Positions 1 through 7,059 of a stretch of DNA of 53,765 nt are shown here, in pieces. Each line of letters begins with the position of its first letter. The first letter of the stretch is position 1. The notes beneath the pieces are model-generated. The model worked only from the letters and a program-made list of their open reading frames with translations. It did no database searches and was not told where the DNA came from. The stretch spans positions 1 through 53,765 of the forward strand of contig JAHLFB010000097.1 in NCBI GenBank assembly GCA_018884025.1, written 5' to 3'. The position numbers were made by a program, and so were the translations under genes. The DNA is from Candidatus Phocaeicola faecipullorum. GTDB lineage: Bacteria > Bacteroidota > Bacteroidia > Bacteroidales > Bacteroidaceae.

Positions 1-273
1 AATGGTGAACATCGGGTTTGAAATTTCACCCTGTAAATATTCAACAGGCTTCAGTCCCCAATTCATTTGTATTTGTCTGAGATTCTCTGTGATTGATTCC
101 CGGTCGAGCATCAACTTCTGATTACCGAAGCCCGTTACATCAAACATTTTCTTATCTTTCCCTTGATCTATCAAGAAATCAGCACTTTCGCAATATTGCT
201 GACCGGTAAATATATCTGTCACGCTTTTGGCTGCGTCAGCCTGAAAACGTTGATATTTATATTTCAGTTTCAT
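1..273 (-). CDS. Type III restriction endonuclease-like subunit, N-terminal fragment cut by window edge
   Basis: The frame is open from an ATG at 273 to the window edge, so only the first 91 residues are visible. The start MKLKYKYQRFQADAA, followed by a stretch ending in GQQY, resembles the beginning of type III Res subunits and related superfamily-2 helicases, where an R-x-x-Q-x-x-A pattern forms the Q-motif-like entry before the Walker A box. The helicase and nuclease motifs would lie beyond the edge. Its ATG overlaps the stop of the DUF1016 gene as ATGA, so the two are probably translationally coupled. In the family Res cuts DNA together with a Mod methyltransferase; no mod gene is visible on the upstream side. 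A generic DEAD/DEAH helicase is the main alternative. Confidence 0.6.
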   Translation of the reverse strand, partial: MKLKYKYQRFQADAAKSVTDIFTGQQYCESADFLIDQGKDKKMFDVTGFGNQKLMLDRESITENLRQIQMNWGLKPVEYLQGEISNPMFTI

Positions 274-1334
274 TCCATCTCCCCCTTTCCGTGCTGTTCG
301 ATAAAGAATCGTTTCTGTTCTTCTATTTCCCTGCGCAATTCTTCTTCGGTAGGCATGTAAGCCATATATTTTGACGCAAACAATTGCTCGCTGTTATGGA
401 GTACAGAATACTTGGCAATCGTTGTATCCGTATCCGTGCAAAGTAACACACCTATCGTAGGATTATCTGAATCATCTTTTATCAAGTCATCATACATTCT
501 TACATACATATCAAGTTGTCCCACGTCCGCATGAGTCAGTTTATGAGTTTTCAGTTCAAACAAGACGAATCGTTTCATCTTGAAATTGTAAAACACCAGG
601 TCAACATAGAAGTCATCTGTCTGCGTCACAATATGCTTTTGTCTTTCCACAAAGGCAAACCCACGTCCTAATTCCATTATAAAATGTTCCAGATTTTCTA
701 TTAAAGCCTGTTCCAACATACTCTCAGAGTATTCAGTGTCTCGCCTGAATCCAAGAAATTCTGCCACTACCGGACTTTTTATGTATTCCATCGGATCATT
801 ACCTTTCTTTTCAGGAACTGGCAATATCTTTCCTTCACGCTTGGCGGCACACAGCCTGCCATAATATTGGGTGGAAATATTCCTGTCCAATGTACGCACA
901 CTCCACATTTCTCTTGATGCCTCATTTGCATACCATTGTCTGGCTTCTTCTTGTGGCACAGCCATTATACGTCGGAAATGTGTCCACGTCAGATTTGGCA
1001 CTCGCGAGTGCCAAATCTGTAAATCTCTGAAACACAAATAGAATTGCCTGTAATCCCTTAATCTTCTTGCTGTATAGTTGTTACCATATTCTATTGACAG
1101 TTTATCGGCAAGCTGATTGATAAGCTGCTTTCCATAATCAGCCCGTGCATTTCCTGATTGCTCCTCTTCCACAATACGCCGCCCGATATTCCAATACGTC
1201 ACAATGATAGCCTGATTCGCTGCTGAATAAGCTTCTTTTCGGCCTTTCTCTATTATTTCACGTATTTCATCAATCAAGTTTGAGCCATTACTTTGTGGGC
1301 TGCCTTGAAGCATGTTATGTTGATTTTCTTTCAT
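270..1334 (-). CDS. DUF1016 (YhcG-type) PD-(D/E)XK nuclease family protein
   Basis: Encodes about 354 residues. The N-terminal half has the DUF1016 pattern (AYSAANQAIIVTYWNIGRRI, then RRLRDYRQFY), which is probably a DNA-binding or partner-binding part. The C-terminal half carries a PD-(D/E)XK-like core: FYVDLVFYN, then VLFELKTHK, with the D, E and K spaced as in this nuclease fold, then an alpha segment VGQLDMYVRMYDD. Such genes are common in restriction-modification loci. I use the ATG at 1334; a GTG six codons upstream (1352) is also possible. The stop overlaps the start of the downstream Res-like gene. Three direct copies of an 8-base word lie just upstream. Family assignment is firm; the biological role is not established. 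Confidence 0.85.
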   Translation of the reverse strand: MKENQHNMLQGSPQSNGSNLIDEIREIIEKGRKEAYSAANQAIIVTYWNIGRRIVEEEQSGNARADYGKQLINQLADKLSIEYGNNYTARRLRDYRQFYLCFRDLQIWHSRVPNLTWTHFRRIMAVPQEEARQWYANEASREMWSVRTLDRNISTQYYGRLCAAKREGKILPVPEKKGNDPMEYIKSPVVAEFLGFRRDTEYSESMLEQALIENLEHFIMELGRGFAFVERQKHIVTQTDDFYVDLVFYNFKMKRFVLFELKTHKLTHADVGQLDMYVRMYDDLIKDDSDNPTIGVLLCTDTDTTIAKYSVLHNSEQLFASKYMAYMPTEEELRREIEEQKRFFIEQHGKGEME

Positions 1335-1356
1335 GAATCGTTTTTTTAACACTCAC

Positions 1357-1424
1357 TAAACAGTCAATGAACACAATCTAAACAGTGCTTAAACAGTGTT
1401 TAAATATCATTTAGATACTGTTTA
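1357..1424. repeat. Cluster of TAAACAGT words between two nuclease genes
   Basis: The word TAAACAGT occurs at 1357-1364, 1379-1386 and 1390-1397, and in inverted form (ACTGTTTA) at 1417-1424, where it overlaps the stop of the AAA/PD-(D/E)XK gene. The cluster fills the short gap upstream of the DUF1016 gene on the minus strand. The regular spacing suggests an operator or another protein-binding site, but nothing in the window identifies the binder. Confidence 0.5.
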
Positions 1425-2987
1425 CCTCACTCCCCAATCACCAATAGTCCCAGTTTCAGAAGAGAAAGATGCACCTATCTTATAAACTCTGCGGCTGTCT
1501 GTTGCATACTCACGCGCATATCCTTTTTCCTCTATCTGCAGGAGTGCTTCTTCTGCCGTACCGTCAAGTTTGAACTCAAAGATATATACATAGTCCGATG
1601 TTTCCACTATGCAGTCCACACGTCCCTGGCTCTGAACCTTCTCGGCATAGACAGTATAAACACTAACCAGACGCATAATGAGATAGAAAGTATATTGGAA
1701 ATAGCGTTCACGCTCCACTTCATTTTCCTTGCGGCGCATTGTGTAAGGGATGCCGGACAGGAATGAAGTGAACAGCTCTCGTACACGCTCCACATCTCCT
1801 TTGCGCAGTGCTATAACAAGGCTTCTTATCCAACTGCCTGTTTCTTCTGATGGTTGCAGATATGACGAAGCCACCATTGTAAGAAATCCGCCTTTTACCT
1901 CATTGTTCGGAAAATCAAGAAGGAAGGTATTAAAATCGCGATCGTACGCCTTTATTGTAAGATATCCGCTTTGATATATCATTGGCAAAGGACGTTCCAC
2001 ATCGGCCTTGTAGTCTATAAATTCCGCCGGAGTGTAATACTTTCCAGTAAATTCGTTCATTCTTTCATGCGAATGATTGAGCAGACGAATCAGATATGTG
2101 GGAGTTCCTGTACTGAACCAATAGTCCTTGATACGTTTGGCATCAAGAGCATTCAACAAACTGAAAGGATTATATATATCAGTCAGCTTATCGCTGAAGT
2201 GGTAACCATCATACTGTTTCTTCAACAGTTTATACATTTCCTCCGGTGTACACTGATACTCAACAGCCATTTGCGATACAGGTTCTGTAAAATATTTTTC
2301 AATTTCCTCCTGAGTTATACCGCACAGAGCTTCATAACGGACATCCATACTTATATCTTTAGGCTGGTTGAATCCGCTGAACACACTTACCTGCGAGAAC
2401 TTGGTTACACCTGTCAGCAGTACGAACTGCAAATGCTTGTCTGCCCCTTTAAATACAGAATAAAAAGCTTTCAGGACATTGCGATGTCTGTCTTCCAGAT
2501 TGGTATCCACATCCAGTACATCAAGAATAGGTTTGTCGTATTCATCTACAAGCACCACTGCACGGCGGCCTGTCTGAAGATGAGCTGCTTCAAGAATCTT
2601 TATAAAGCGGTCGCCAAGACCTAATTCATTTGCACGTACAGGCAAATTATACTTCTGTTCCCATTCCGCAAGATAAAAGTTAAGTTTCTTCTCCAATTCT
2701 CCGGAATTGGTAAAATTAGTGGCATTGAAATCTATATGAAATACGGGATACTCGTTCCATTCTGTTTCCATCTTTTCTATGGCAAGGCCACGGAACAGTT
2801 CCTTGTGTCCTAAAAAATAGTTTTCCAGGGTAGAGACAAGAAGACTCTTTCCGAAACGTCGCGGACGGCTGAGAAAATAAACACTACCATTATGTGTAAG
2901 GTCATAAATAATATCAGTCTTATCAACATATACATACCCATCCTCTATAATTTGCTCAAAACTCTGAATACCAATAGGAAATTTCAT
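1422..2987 (-). CDS. AAA-ATPase-like / PD-(D/E)XK nuclease superfamily protein
   Basis: Encodes 521 residues, the usual length of this very common Bacteroidales family. The N-terminus MKFPIGIQSFEQIIEDG leads to YVDKT and then RPRRFGKSLLVSTLE, a Walker A-like segment of the AAA-ATPase-like domain. VVLVDEYDKPI (about residues 143-153) is the Walker B segment. The C-terminal part (about 440-521) holds DCIVETSDYVYIFEFKLDG, the D...ExK core of a PD-(D/E)XK nuclease. Members are usually found in many scattered copies per genome; their function is not settled, with transposon-related or defence roles proposed. It stands alone with its own AT-rich upstream region and precedes the DUF1016 gene on the same strand. 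Confidence 0.85.
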   Translation of the reverse strand: MKFPIGIQSFEQIIEDGYVYVDKTDIIYDLTHNGSVYFLSRPRRFGKSLLVSTLENYFLGHKELFRGLAIEKMETEWNEYPVFHIDFNATNFTNSGELEKKLNFYLAEWEQKYNLPVRANELGLGDRFIKILEAAHLQTGRRAVVLVDEYDKPILDVLDVDTNLEDRHRNVLKAFYSVFKGADKHLQFVLLTGVTKFSQVSVFSGFNQPKDISMDVRYEALCGITQEEIEKYFTEPVSQMAVEYQCTPEEMYKLLKKQYDGYHFSDKLTDIYNPFSLLNALDAKRIKDYWFSTGTPTYLIRLLNHSHERMNEFTGKYYTPAEFIDYKADVERPLPMIYQSGYLTIKAYDRDFNTFLLDFPNNEVKGGFLTMVASSYLQPSEETGSWIRSLVIALRKGDVERVRELFTSFLSGIPYTMRRKENEVERERYFQYTFYLIMRLVSVYTVYAEKVQSQGRVDCIVETSDYVYIFEFKLDGTAEEALLQIEEKGYAREYATDSRRVYKIGASFSSETGTIGDWGVR

Positions 2988-3633
2988 AACTTTATTCTAT
3001 TCTTGAAACTTACGCAAACATACACAAAAATATTCATTTTTTCAATTACTTCTCTTACTTTTTGCCACAAATCCACCGATACTTCTTACATCATAGAAAC
3101 AGAAAAAAGACCAATCTGGAAAGAAAAGTTAAACGCTCTGATAGAGATACTTACAAAATCATCAACTTAAAAAGCCGAAACCCCAAAATATGATTAATAA
3201 ATTAACAGTAATCTACAAGTAACAACAGAAGGAAATGACGAAGAATTTCAGCAAAAACAACGAAACGTTTAAAAAAAACGACGAAGTATTTTTCCCAAAG
3301 ACTCCAAAAGGAAAAAATAAAATGAAAAATCAGGATATTTTCATCTATTCAGTAATGTACAACGCCCAATACATAAAAATCATAATGACACTAGAGACAA
3401 AGAAACACATCACAAAAGACATGTTATAAACCAATAAAGATACAAACATTTAAAGAAAGACATATCCACCGTACTATATGATATTTTCACGTCTGGCAAG
3501 AGTAAGATTTTCAGTGAGCATCACGCCTCAGGTATTAAACAAGACATTCTCAGAAGACGGAATTAACATATTGTCAAAACGTCAGACTACTTCCAGCCGC
3601 TTTCGGGAGTTTTCAAGAGTACAGAAATAAAAA
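2988..3633. other. AT-rich intergenic stretch without a convincing gene
   Basis: About 650 bases lie between the AAA/PD-(D/E)XK gene and the tRNA terminator. The sequence is very rich in A. The reading frames present (for example 3235-3429, 64 codons) are lysine- and asparagine-rich, have no recognisable motif and look like chance frames. I see no repeat of the tRNA 3' end here that would mark an attachment site. Confidence 0.5.
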
Positions 3634-3664
3634 AGTCCTTCAAATCTTCACGATTTAAAGGACT
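3634..3664 (-). terminator. Hairpin terminator downstream of tRNA-Lys
   Basis: AGTCCTT (3634-3640) pairs with AAGGACT (3658-3664), and the stem continues inward with AAATC/GATTT around one mismatch. Read on the minus strand the hairpin is followed by a run of six T, as expected for termination of the tRNA transcript. Confidence 0.75.
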
Positions 3665-3722
3665 CTTTATTCGTTTTTTTCCGGCCAATGGATTCCCCAA
3701 TCCAAAAAACCGTCAGTGTACG

Positions 3723-3795
3723 TACACCCTCAGGGATTCGAACCCTGGACCCACTGATTAAGAGTCAGTTGCTCTACCAACTGAGCTAAGAGTGC
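3723..3795 (-). tRNA. tRNA-Lys (anticodon CTT)
   Basis: On the minus strand the gene starts GCACTCT and ends AGGGTGTA, giving a seven-pair acceptor stem (including wobble pairs) and discriminator A. The D arm contains AGCTCAGTTGGTAGAGC, the anticodon stem-loop is ACTGA-CTCTTAA-TCAGT with CTT at positions 34-36, and the T arm is CCAGGGTTCGAATCCCTG. The CCA end is not encoded. The gene has an excellent promoter upstream and a terminator downstream, so it is a single-gene transcription unit. Its 3' end faces the nuclease genes at the left edge. Confidence 0.97.
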
Positions 3796-3815
3796 ATCAT
3801 TTTCGATTGCGGGTG

Positions 3816-3846
3816 CAAATGTAGAACTTTTATTTTAATTTGCAAA
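3816..3846 (-). promoter_or_regulatory. Bacteroidetes-type promoter of tRNA-Lys
   Basis: On the minus strand TTTG (3846-3843) is followed after 19 bases by TACATTTG (3823-3816). This matches the Bacteroidetes -33 TTTG / -7 TAnnTTTG consensus exactly and sits about 20 bases before the tRNA start. Confidence 0.85.
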
Positions 3847-3994
3847 ACATTTTAAGTACAATTTTATCCGCCTTTTTACCTTTTTATCGTGGGCTATGGC
3901 TGTTCAGAAGGCACAAGGCGCACATTATCAGCACGTAAAGCTGTTTTTAACGGAACATGCAGTTTTAACAAAAAAATATCCCTACCGGCGGACT

Positions 3995-4645
3995 TCATAA
4001 CAGCATGAGGAGATTATTCTTAAGAATTTCGGTCACTTTGTCCATATCCACTTCCCTGCCTGTCTCTCTGGCTATGGATGTTACTCCCTTATCTATAAAA
4101 CCGCAAGGATTTATGTAGCTGAAATATTTAAGGTCGGTATTCACGTTAAGAGCCAGACCGTGCATAGTTACGAAATGACTGCTTCTGACTCCCATGGCAC
4201 ATATCTTCCTCTCGCGTGGTGTGCCGCAGTCCAGCCAGACACCTGTAGCGCCGTCCACCCTTCCGGATTTTATTCCGTAATGACCGCATGTGCGTATCAC
4301 AGCTTCTTCCAACTGATGAAGATAGCCTTTCAGCCCCAGATTGAAATCTTCAAGACAGAGTATGGGATAGCACACCAGCTGTCCGGGGCCATGATAGGTG
4401 ATGTCGCCGCCACGGTCTATGCGGAACACCTCTGCCCCAATCCGTGAAAGCATCTCGTCGCCAATAAGCATGTTTTCCTGCTTGCCGTGTTTACCTATGG
4501 TATATACGTGCGGATGTGTACAGAAGATTATCCTGTTTTCGTAAGGCATACCCTCGCTGCGGGCTTTTATTATGGAATTGAATATTTCAGTCTGCCGTTC
4601 CCAGGCCTCGGAATACGGGACGTGTCCCCAGTTTTCTATTTTCAT
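3995..4645 (-). CDS. lipB: Lipoyl(octanoyl) transferase LipB
   Basis: Encodes 216 residues from the ATG at 4645, the normal LipB length; a TTG two codons upstream is in frame but lacks support. LipB moves octanoate from octanoyl-ACP to lipoyl domains in the cytoplasm. Diagnostic motifs are visible: GGDITYHGPGQLVCYP (substrate-binding strand), KICAMGVRS with the conserved lysine, HGLALNVNTDL, and FSYINPCG, which carries the catalytic cysteine. Lipoate is needed by the glycine cleavage H protein, so the gene fits functionally with gcvP further downstream. A consensus promoter lies just upstream. Confidence 0.96.
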   Translation of the reverse strand: MKIENWGHVPYSEAWERQTEIFNSIIKARSEGMPYENRIIFCTHPHVYTIGKHGKQENMLIGDEMLSRIGAEVFRIDRGGDITYHGPGQLVCYPILCLEDFNLGLKGYLHQLEEAVIRTCGHYGIKSGRVDGATGVWLDCGTPRERKICAMGVRSSHFVTMHGLALNVNTDLKYFSYINPCGFIDKGVTSIARETGREVDMDKVTEILKNNLLMLL

Positions 4646-4670
4646 GGTCAAGATTGTTTTTAGTGTGTAA

Positions 4671-4702
4671 CAAAATTATGTTTTTTATAGCAAACGAGCA
4701 AA
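4671..4702 (-). promoter_or_regulatory. Promoter of lipB
   Basis: On the minus strand TTTG (4702-4699), 20 bases, then TAATTTTG (4678-4671) match the Bacteroidetes -33/-7 consensus, 25 bases before the lipB ATG. Confidence 0.75.
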
Positions 4703-4793
4703 CATGTCAGCCCACAATCTCCCGGCAAGGCTTATGTACAGTAAAAAACTATTAAAATGTCATGCGCTGATTATCTCTTTCAAGAACTTTATT

Positions 4794-4801
4794 TATATTT
4801 G
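4794..4801 (+). promoter_or_regulatory. -7 box upstream of the RsiV-like lipoprotein gene
   Basis: TATATTTG fits TAnnTTTG and lies 29 bases before the ATG at 4831. The upstream element is less clear. Confidence 0.6.
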
Positions 4802-4830
4802 TAAAACATAGAAACATCACAAAACTGATT

Positions 4831-5685
4831 ATGAAAAAAAGAACCGTCATCAATACAGCTATAGCTTGCGGAGCGGCTGTATGTTTTTCTTTACAAAGTT
4901 GTGAAAACACGGAGACCGTAAAACCCGCAAAAATTTCCAGCATACAGGCTGATACACTGGTAGCACTGAAAGCGGGTGACGAGGCTTCGCCCAAATGCAA
5001 GGTTTCGATAGACTACATGTATCTGCAACCGGGTGACGAGAAAGACTCCATTTCATCAATAATAAACTCCAAACTACAAAGAATAGCTTTCGGCGAGGCA
5101 TACAGCGACATGAAGCCCGGAGAAGCCATTTCATCGGTAGTCAACAAATATGTACAGAATTATCAGAAAGAACTTACCAAGTTTTACGAAGCCGATTTGC
5201 ACAACGGAATGAAACCGGAGGACATACCGGCATGGTATAACTATGAGTATGAAATAACATCGGAACTGAACCTGAACAACGACAGCATATGGAACTTCTC
5301 GGTAAACACATTCAAGGATACGGGAGGGGCGCATCCAAATACGACAATAAAATGGGCAAACCTGCTCGCGAAATCCGGAAAGGTGCTTACCAAAGAACTC
5401 GTTTTCAAGAAGGACAAGGAAAAGGAGATTATAGACCTGATTCTGAAACATCTGATAGACGAAGTGAACCAAAGACTGGAAACGGATACCATTACATCGC
5501 TTGAAGGTCTGAAAGAAAACGGAGCACTACTGGATGTTGACCTGTATATCCCGGACAATTTCATGCTGCTTGAAGACAGGGTTTCTTTCCTTTATAACCG
5601 ATACGACATCGCTCCGTACGCTATGGGAGAATTTATAATAGACGTTCCGTACGCGGAAATTGAAACAATGCTGAACAGGGATTAA
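4831..5685 (+). CDS. DUF3298/RsiV-like lipoprotein
   Basis: Encodes 284 residues. The N-terminus is a lipoprotein signal ending FSLQSC with the lipidated cysteine near residue 24. The body has a DUF4163-like first half (CKVSIDYMYLQPGDEKDSIS, then a segment FGEAYSDM) and a DUF3298-like second half with GGAHPN (about residue 169) and a closing IDVPYAEIE strand. This arrangement is shared with RsiV-type anti-sigma extracellular domains and periplasmic PdaC-like proteins, but there is no transmembrane anchor or sigma-binding part here, so a lipoprotein of unknown role in the periplasm or outer membrane is the best call. It has its own promoter and is followed 64 bases later by rsmG. Confidence 0.8.
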   Translation: MKKRTVINTAIACGAAVCFSLQSCENTETVKPAKISSIQADTLVALKAGDEASPKCKVSIDYMYLQPGDEKDSISSIINSKLQRIAFGEAYSDMKPGEAISSVVNKYVQNYQKELTKFYEADLHNGMKPEDIPAWYNYEYEITSELNLNNDSIWNFSVNTFKDTGGAHPNTTIKWANLLAKSGKVLTKELVFKKDKEKEIIDLILKHLIDEVNQRLETDTITSLEGLKENGALLDVDLYIPDNFMLLEDRVSFLYNRYDIAPYAMGEFIIDVPYAEIETMLNRD

Positions 5686-5749
5686 AGAGCAAACCGGCAT
5701 CGCCGAAATTCAGCTTTTAATTATTAATCGTTAATTATCAATTCTATAA

Positions 5750-6376
5750 ATGGATATTATACTGAAATACTTTCCTGAGCTGACCGACACACAGAAGGAA
5801 CAGTTCATGGCTTTATACGATTTATATACCGACTGGAACAGTAAAATAAACGTGATTTCCAGAAAGGACATTACAAACCTGTACGAACACCATGTACTCC
5901 ACTCGCTGGGTATCGCGAAGGTAATAAACTTCAAACAGGGCACGGAGATTATGGACTTGGGCACCGGAGGAGGTTTTCCCGGAATACCGTTGGCTATAAT
6001 GTTCCCCGATACACAGTTCCATCTGGTGGACAGCATAGGCAAGAAGGTAAAGGTGGCTACTGAAATATCCTCTGCCATAGGACTGAAAAACGTCACCACA
6101 CGCCATTGCAGGGCTGAGGAAGAAAAAAGAATGTTCGATTTCGTCGTAAGCCGTGCTGTAATGCCGCTCACAGACCTGCTGAAGATTATCAGAAAAAACA
6201 TAAAAAAGGAACAGTGCAATGCCTTGCCTAACGGACTTATCTGCCTGAAGGGCGGTGAGCTCCAGAATGAGGTCATGCCTGTAAAACACCAGACATTGAT
6301 ATACGACCTGAAAGATTATTTCGAGGAAGAATTTTTTGAAACGAAAAAAGTGGTTTACGTAACTATAAACAAATGA
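5750..6376 (+). CDS. rsmG: 16S rRNA (guanine-527-N7)-methyltransferase RsmG (GidB)
   Basis: Encodes 208 residues, typical for RsmG, which methylates G527 of 16S rRNA using S-adenosylmethionine. The S-adenosylmethionine-binding motif MDLGTGGGFPGIPLAI is at about residues 67-82, followed by HLVDSIGKKVKV and the conserved VVSRAV segment before the C-terminal strands. The N-terminal YTDWNSKINVISRKD stretch is also characteristic. The stop overlaps the next gene as ATGA, so the pair is probably co-translated. Confidence 0.95.
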   Translation: MDIILKYFPELTDTQKEQFMALYDLYTDWNSKINVISRKDITNLYEHHVLHSLGIAKVINFKQGTEIMDLGTGGGFPGIPLAIMFPDTQFHLVDSIGKKVKVATEISSAIGLKNVTTRHCRAEEEKRMFDFVVSRAVMPLTDLLKIIRKNIKKEQCNALPNGLICLKGGELQNEVMPVKHQTLIYDLKDYFEEEFFETKKVVYVTINK

Positions 6377-7017
6377 CTATGACTGTAAAATGCTTTGAAT
6401 TCAACATGTTTCCGGTCAACACATATGTGCTGTCGGACGAGACTAACGAAGCTGTAATCATTGATGCGGGATGCTATTATGAAGACGAGCAGGAAATGCT
6501 AAAACAGTACATAGAAAGAAACGGGCTGAAAGTAAAACATCTGCTCAACACTCATCTGCATCTTGACCATATATTCGGCAACGCTTTTGTAGCAAGGGAA
6601 TATGGAGTAAAGCCGGAAGCATCGGCCGACGACGAGTTCCTGCTGCCAAAAGTAGAGGATTATTGCCGCATGTTCGGCTTCAAGCTTAACGAAGAAACGC
6701 CGTCAATAGGAAACTATCTGAAGGAAGGCGACGAAATACGTTTCGGAAATACTGTATTGAAGGTGATACAGGCTCCGGGACACTCACCGGGAAGCCTGGT
6801 TTACTATAGCGGGAAAGACAATTGCCTGTTTTGCGGGGACGTATTGTTCAGGGGCAGCATAGGAAGGACAGACCTCGACAAAGGCGACTATCACCAGCTG
6901 ATAAACAGCATCAGCACTAAGCTGTTTGTACTGCCCGACCAGACAATTGTTTATACCGGACACGGCGAATCGACCACCATTGGCAATGAAAAGATGAACA
7001 ATCCGTTTTTCAGATAA
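6373..7017 (+). CDS. MBL-fold metallo-hydrolase (glyoxalase II-like)
   Basis: Encodes 214 residues. The metal-binding signature THLHLDH (about residues 60-66) is followed by the downstream histidine in APGHSPGS, the aspartate in FCGDVLF and a final GHGESTT. These are the ligands of a di-metal hydrolase of the glyoxalase II/RNase Z superfamily. In Bacteroidales such a protein often follows rsmG. The substrate cannot be read from sequence; a thioester such as S-lactoylglutathione is the family precedent, but many members act on other esters. The start overlaps the rsmG stop; a second ATG two codons in is possible. Confidence 0.88.
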   Translation: MTMTVKCFEFNMFPVNTYVLSDETNEAVIIDAGCYYEDEQEMLKQYIERNGLKVKHLLNTHLHLDHIFGNAFVAREYGVKPEASADDEFLLPKVEDYCRMFGFKLNEETPSIGNYLKEGDEIRFGNTVLKVIQAPGHSPGSLVYYSGKDNCLFCGDVLFRGSIGRTDLDKGDYHQLINSISTKLFVLPDQTIVYTGHGESTTIGNEKMNNPFFR

Positions 7018-7059
7018 GATAAAGACCTAATAACTAACAAACTTAAAGACTAAGATACC

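Noticed and set aside
3235-3429. 64-codon plus-strand frame in the AT-rich gap
   Set aside because: Lysine-rich, no motif, no promoter or conserved context; expected by chance in such A-rich DNA.
3723-3795. tRNA-Lys as integration site for the left-edge defence genes
   Set aside because: No partial copy of the tRNA 3' end and no integrase were found within the visible left part.
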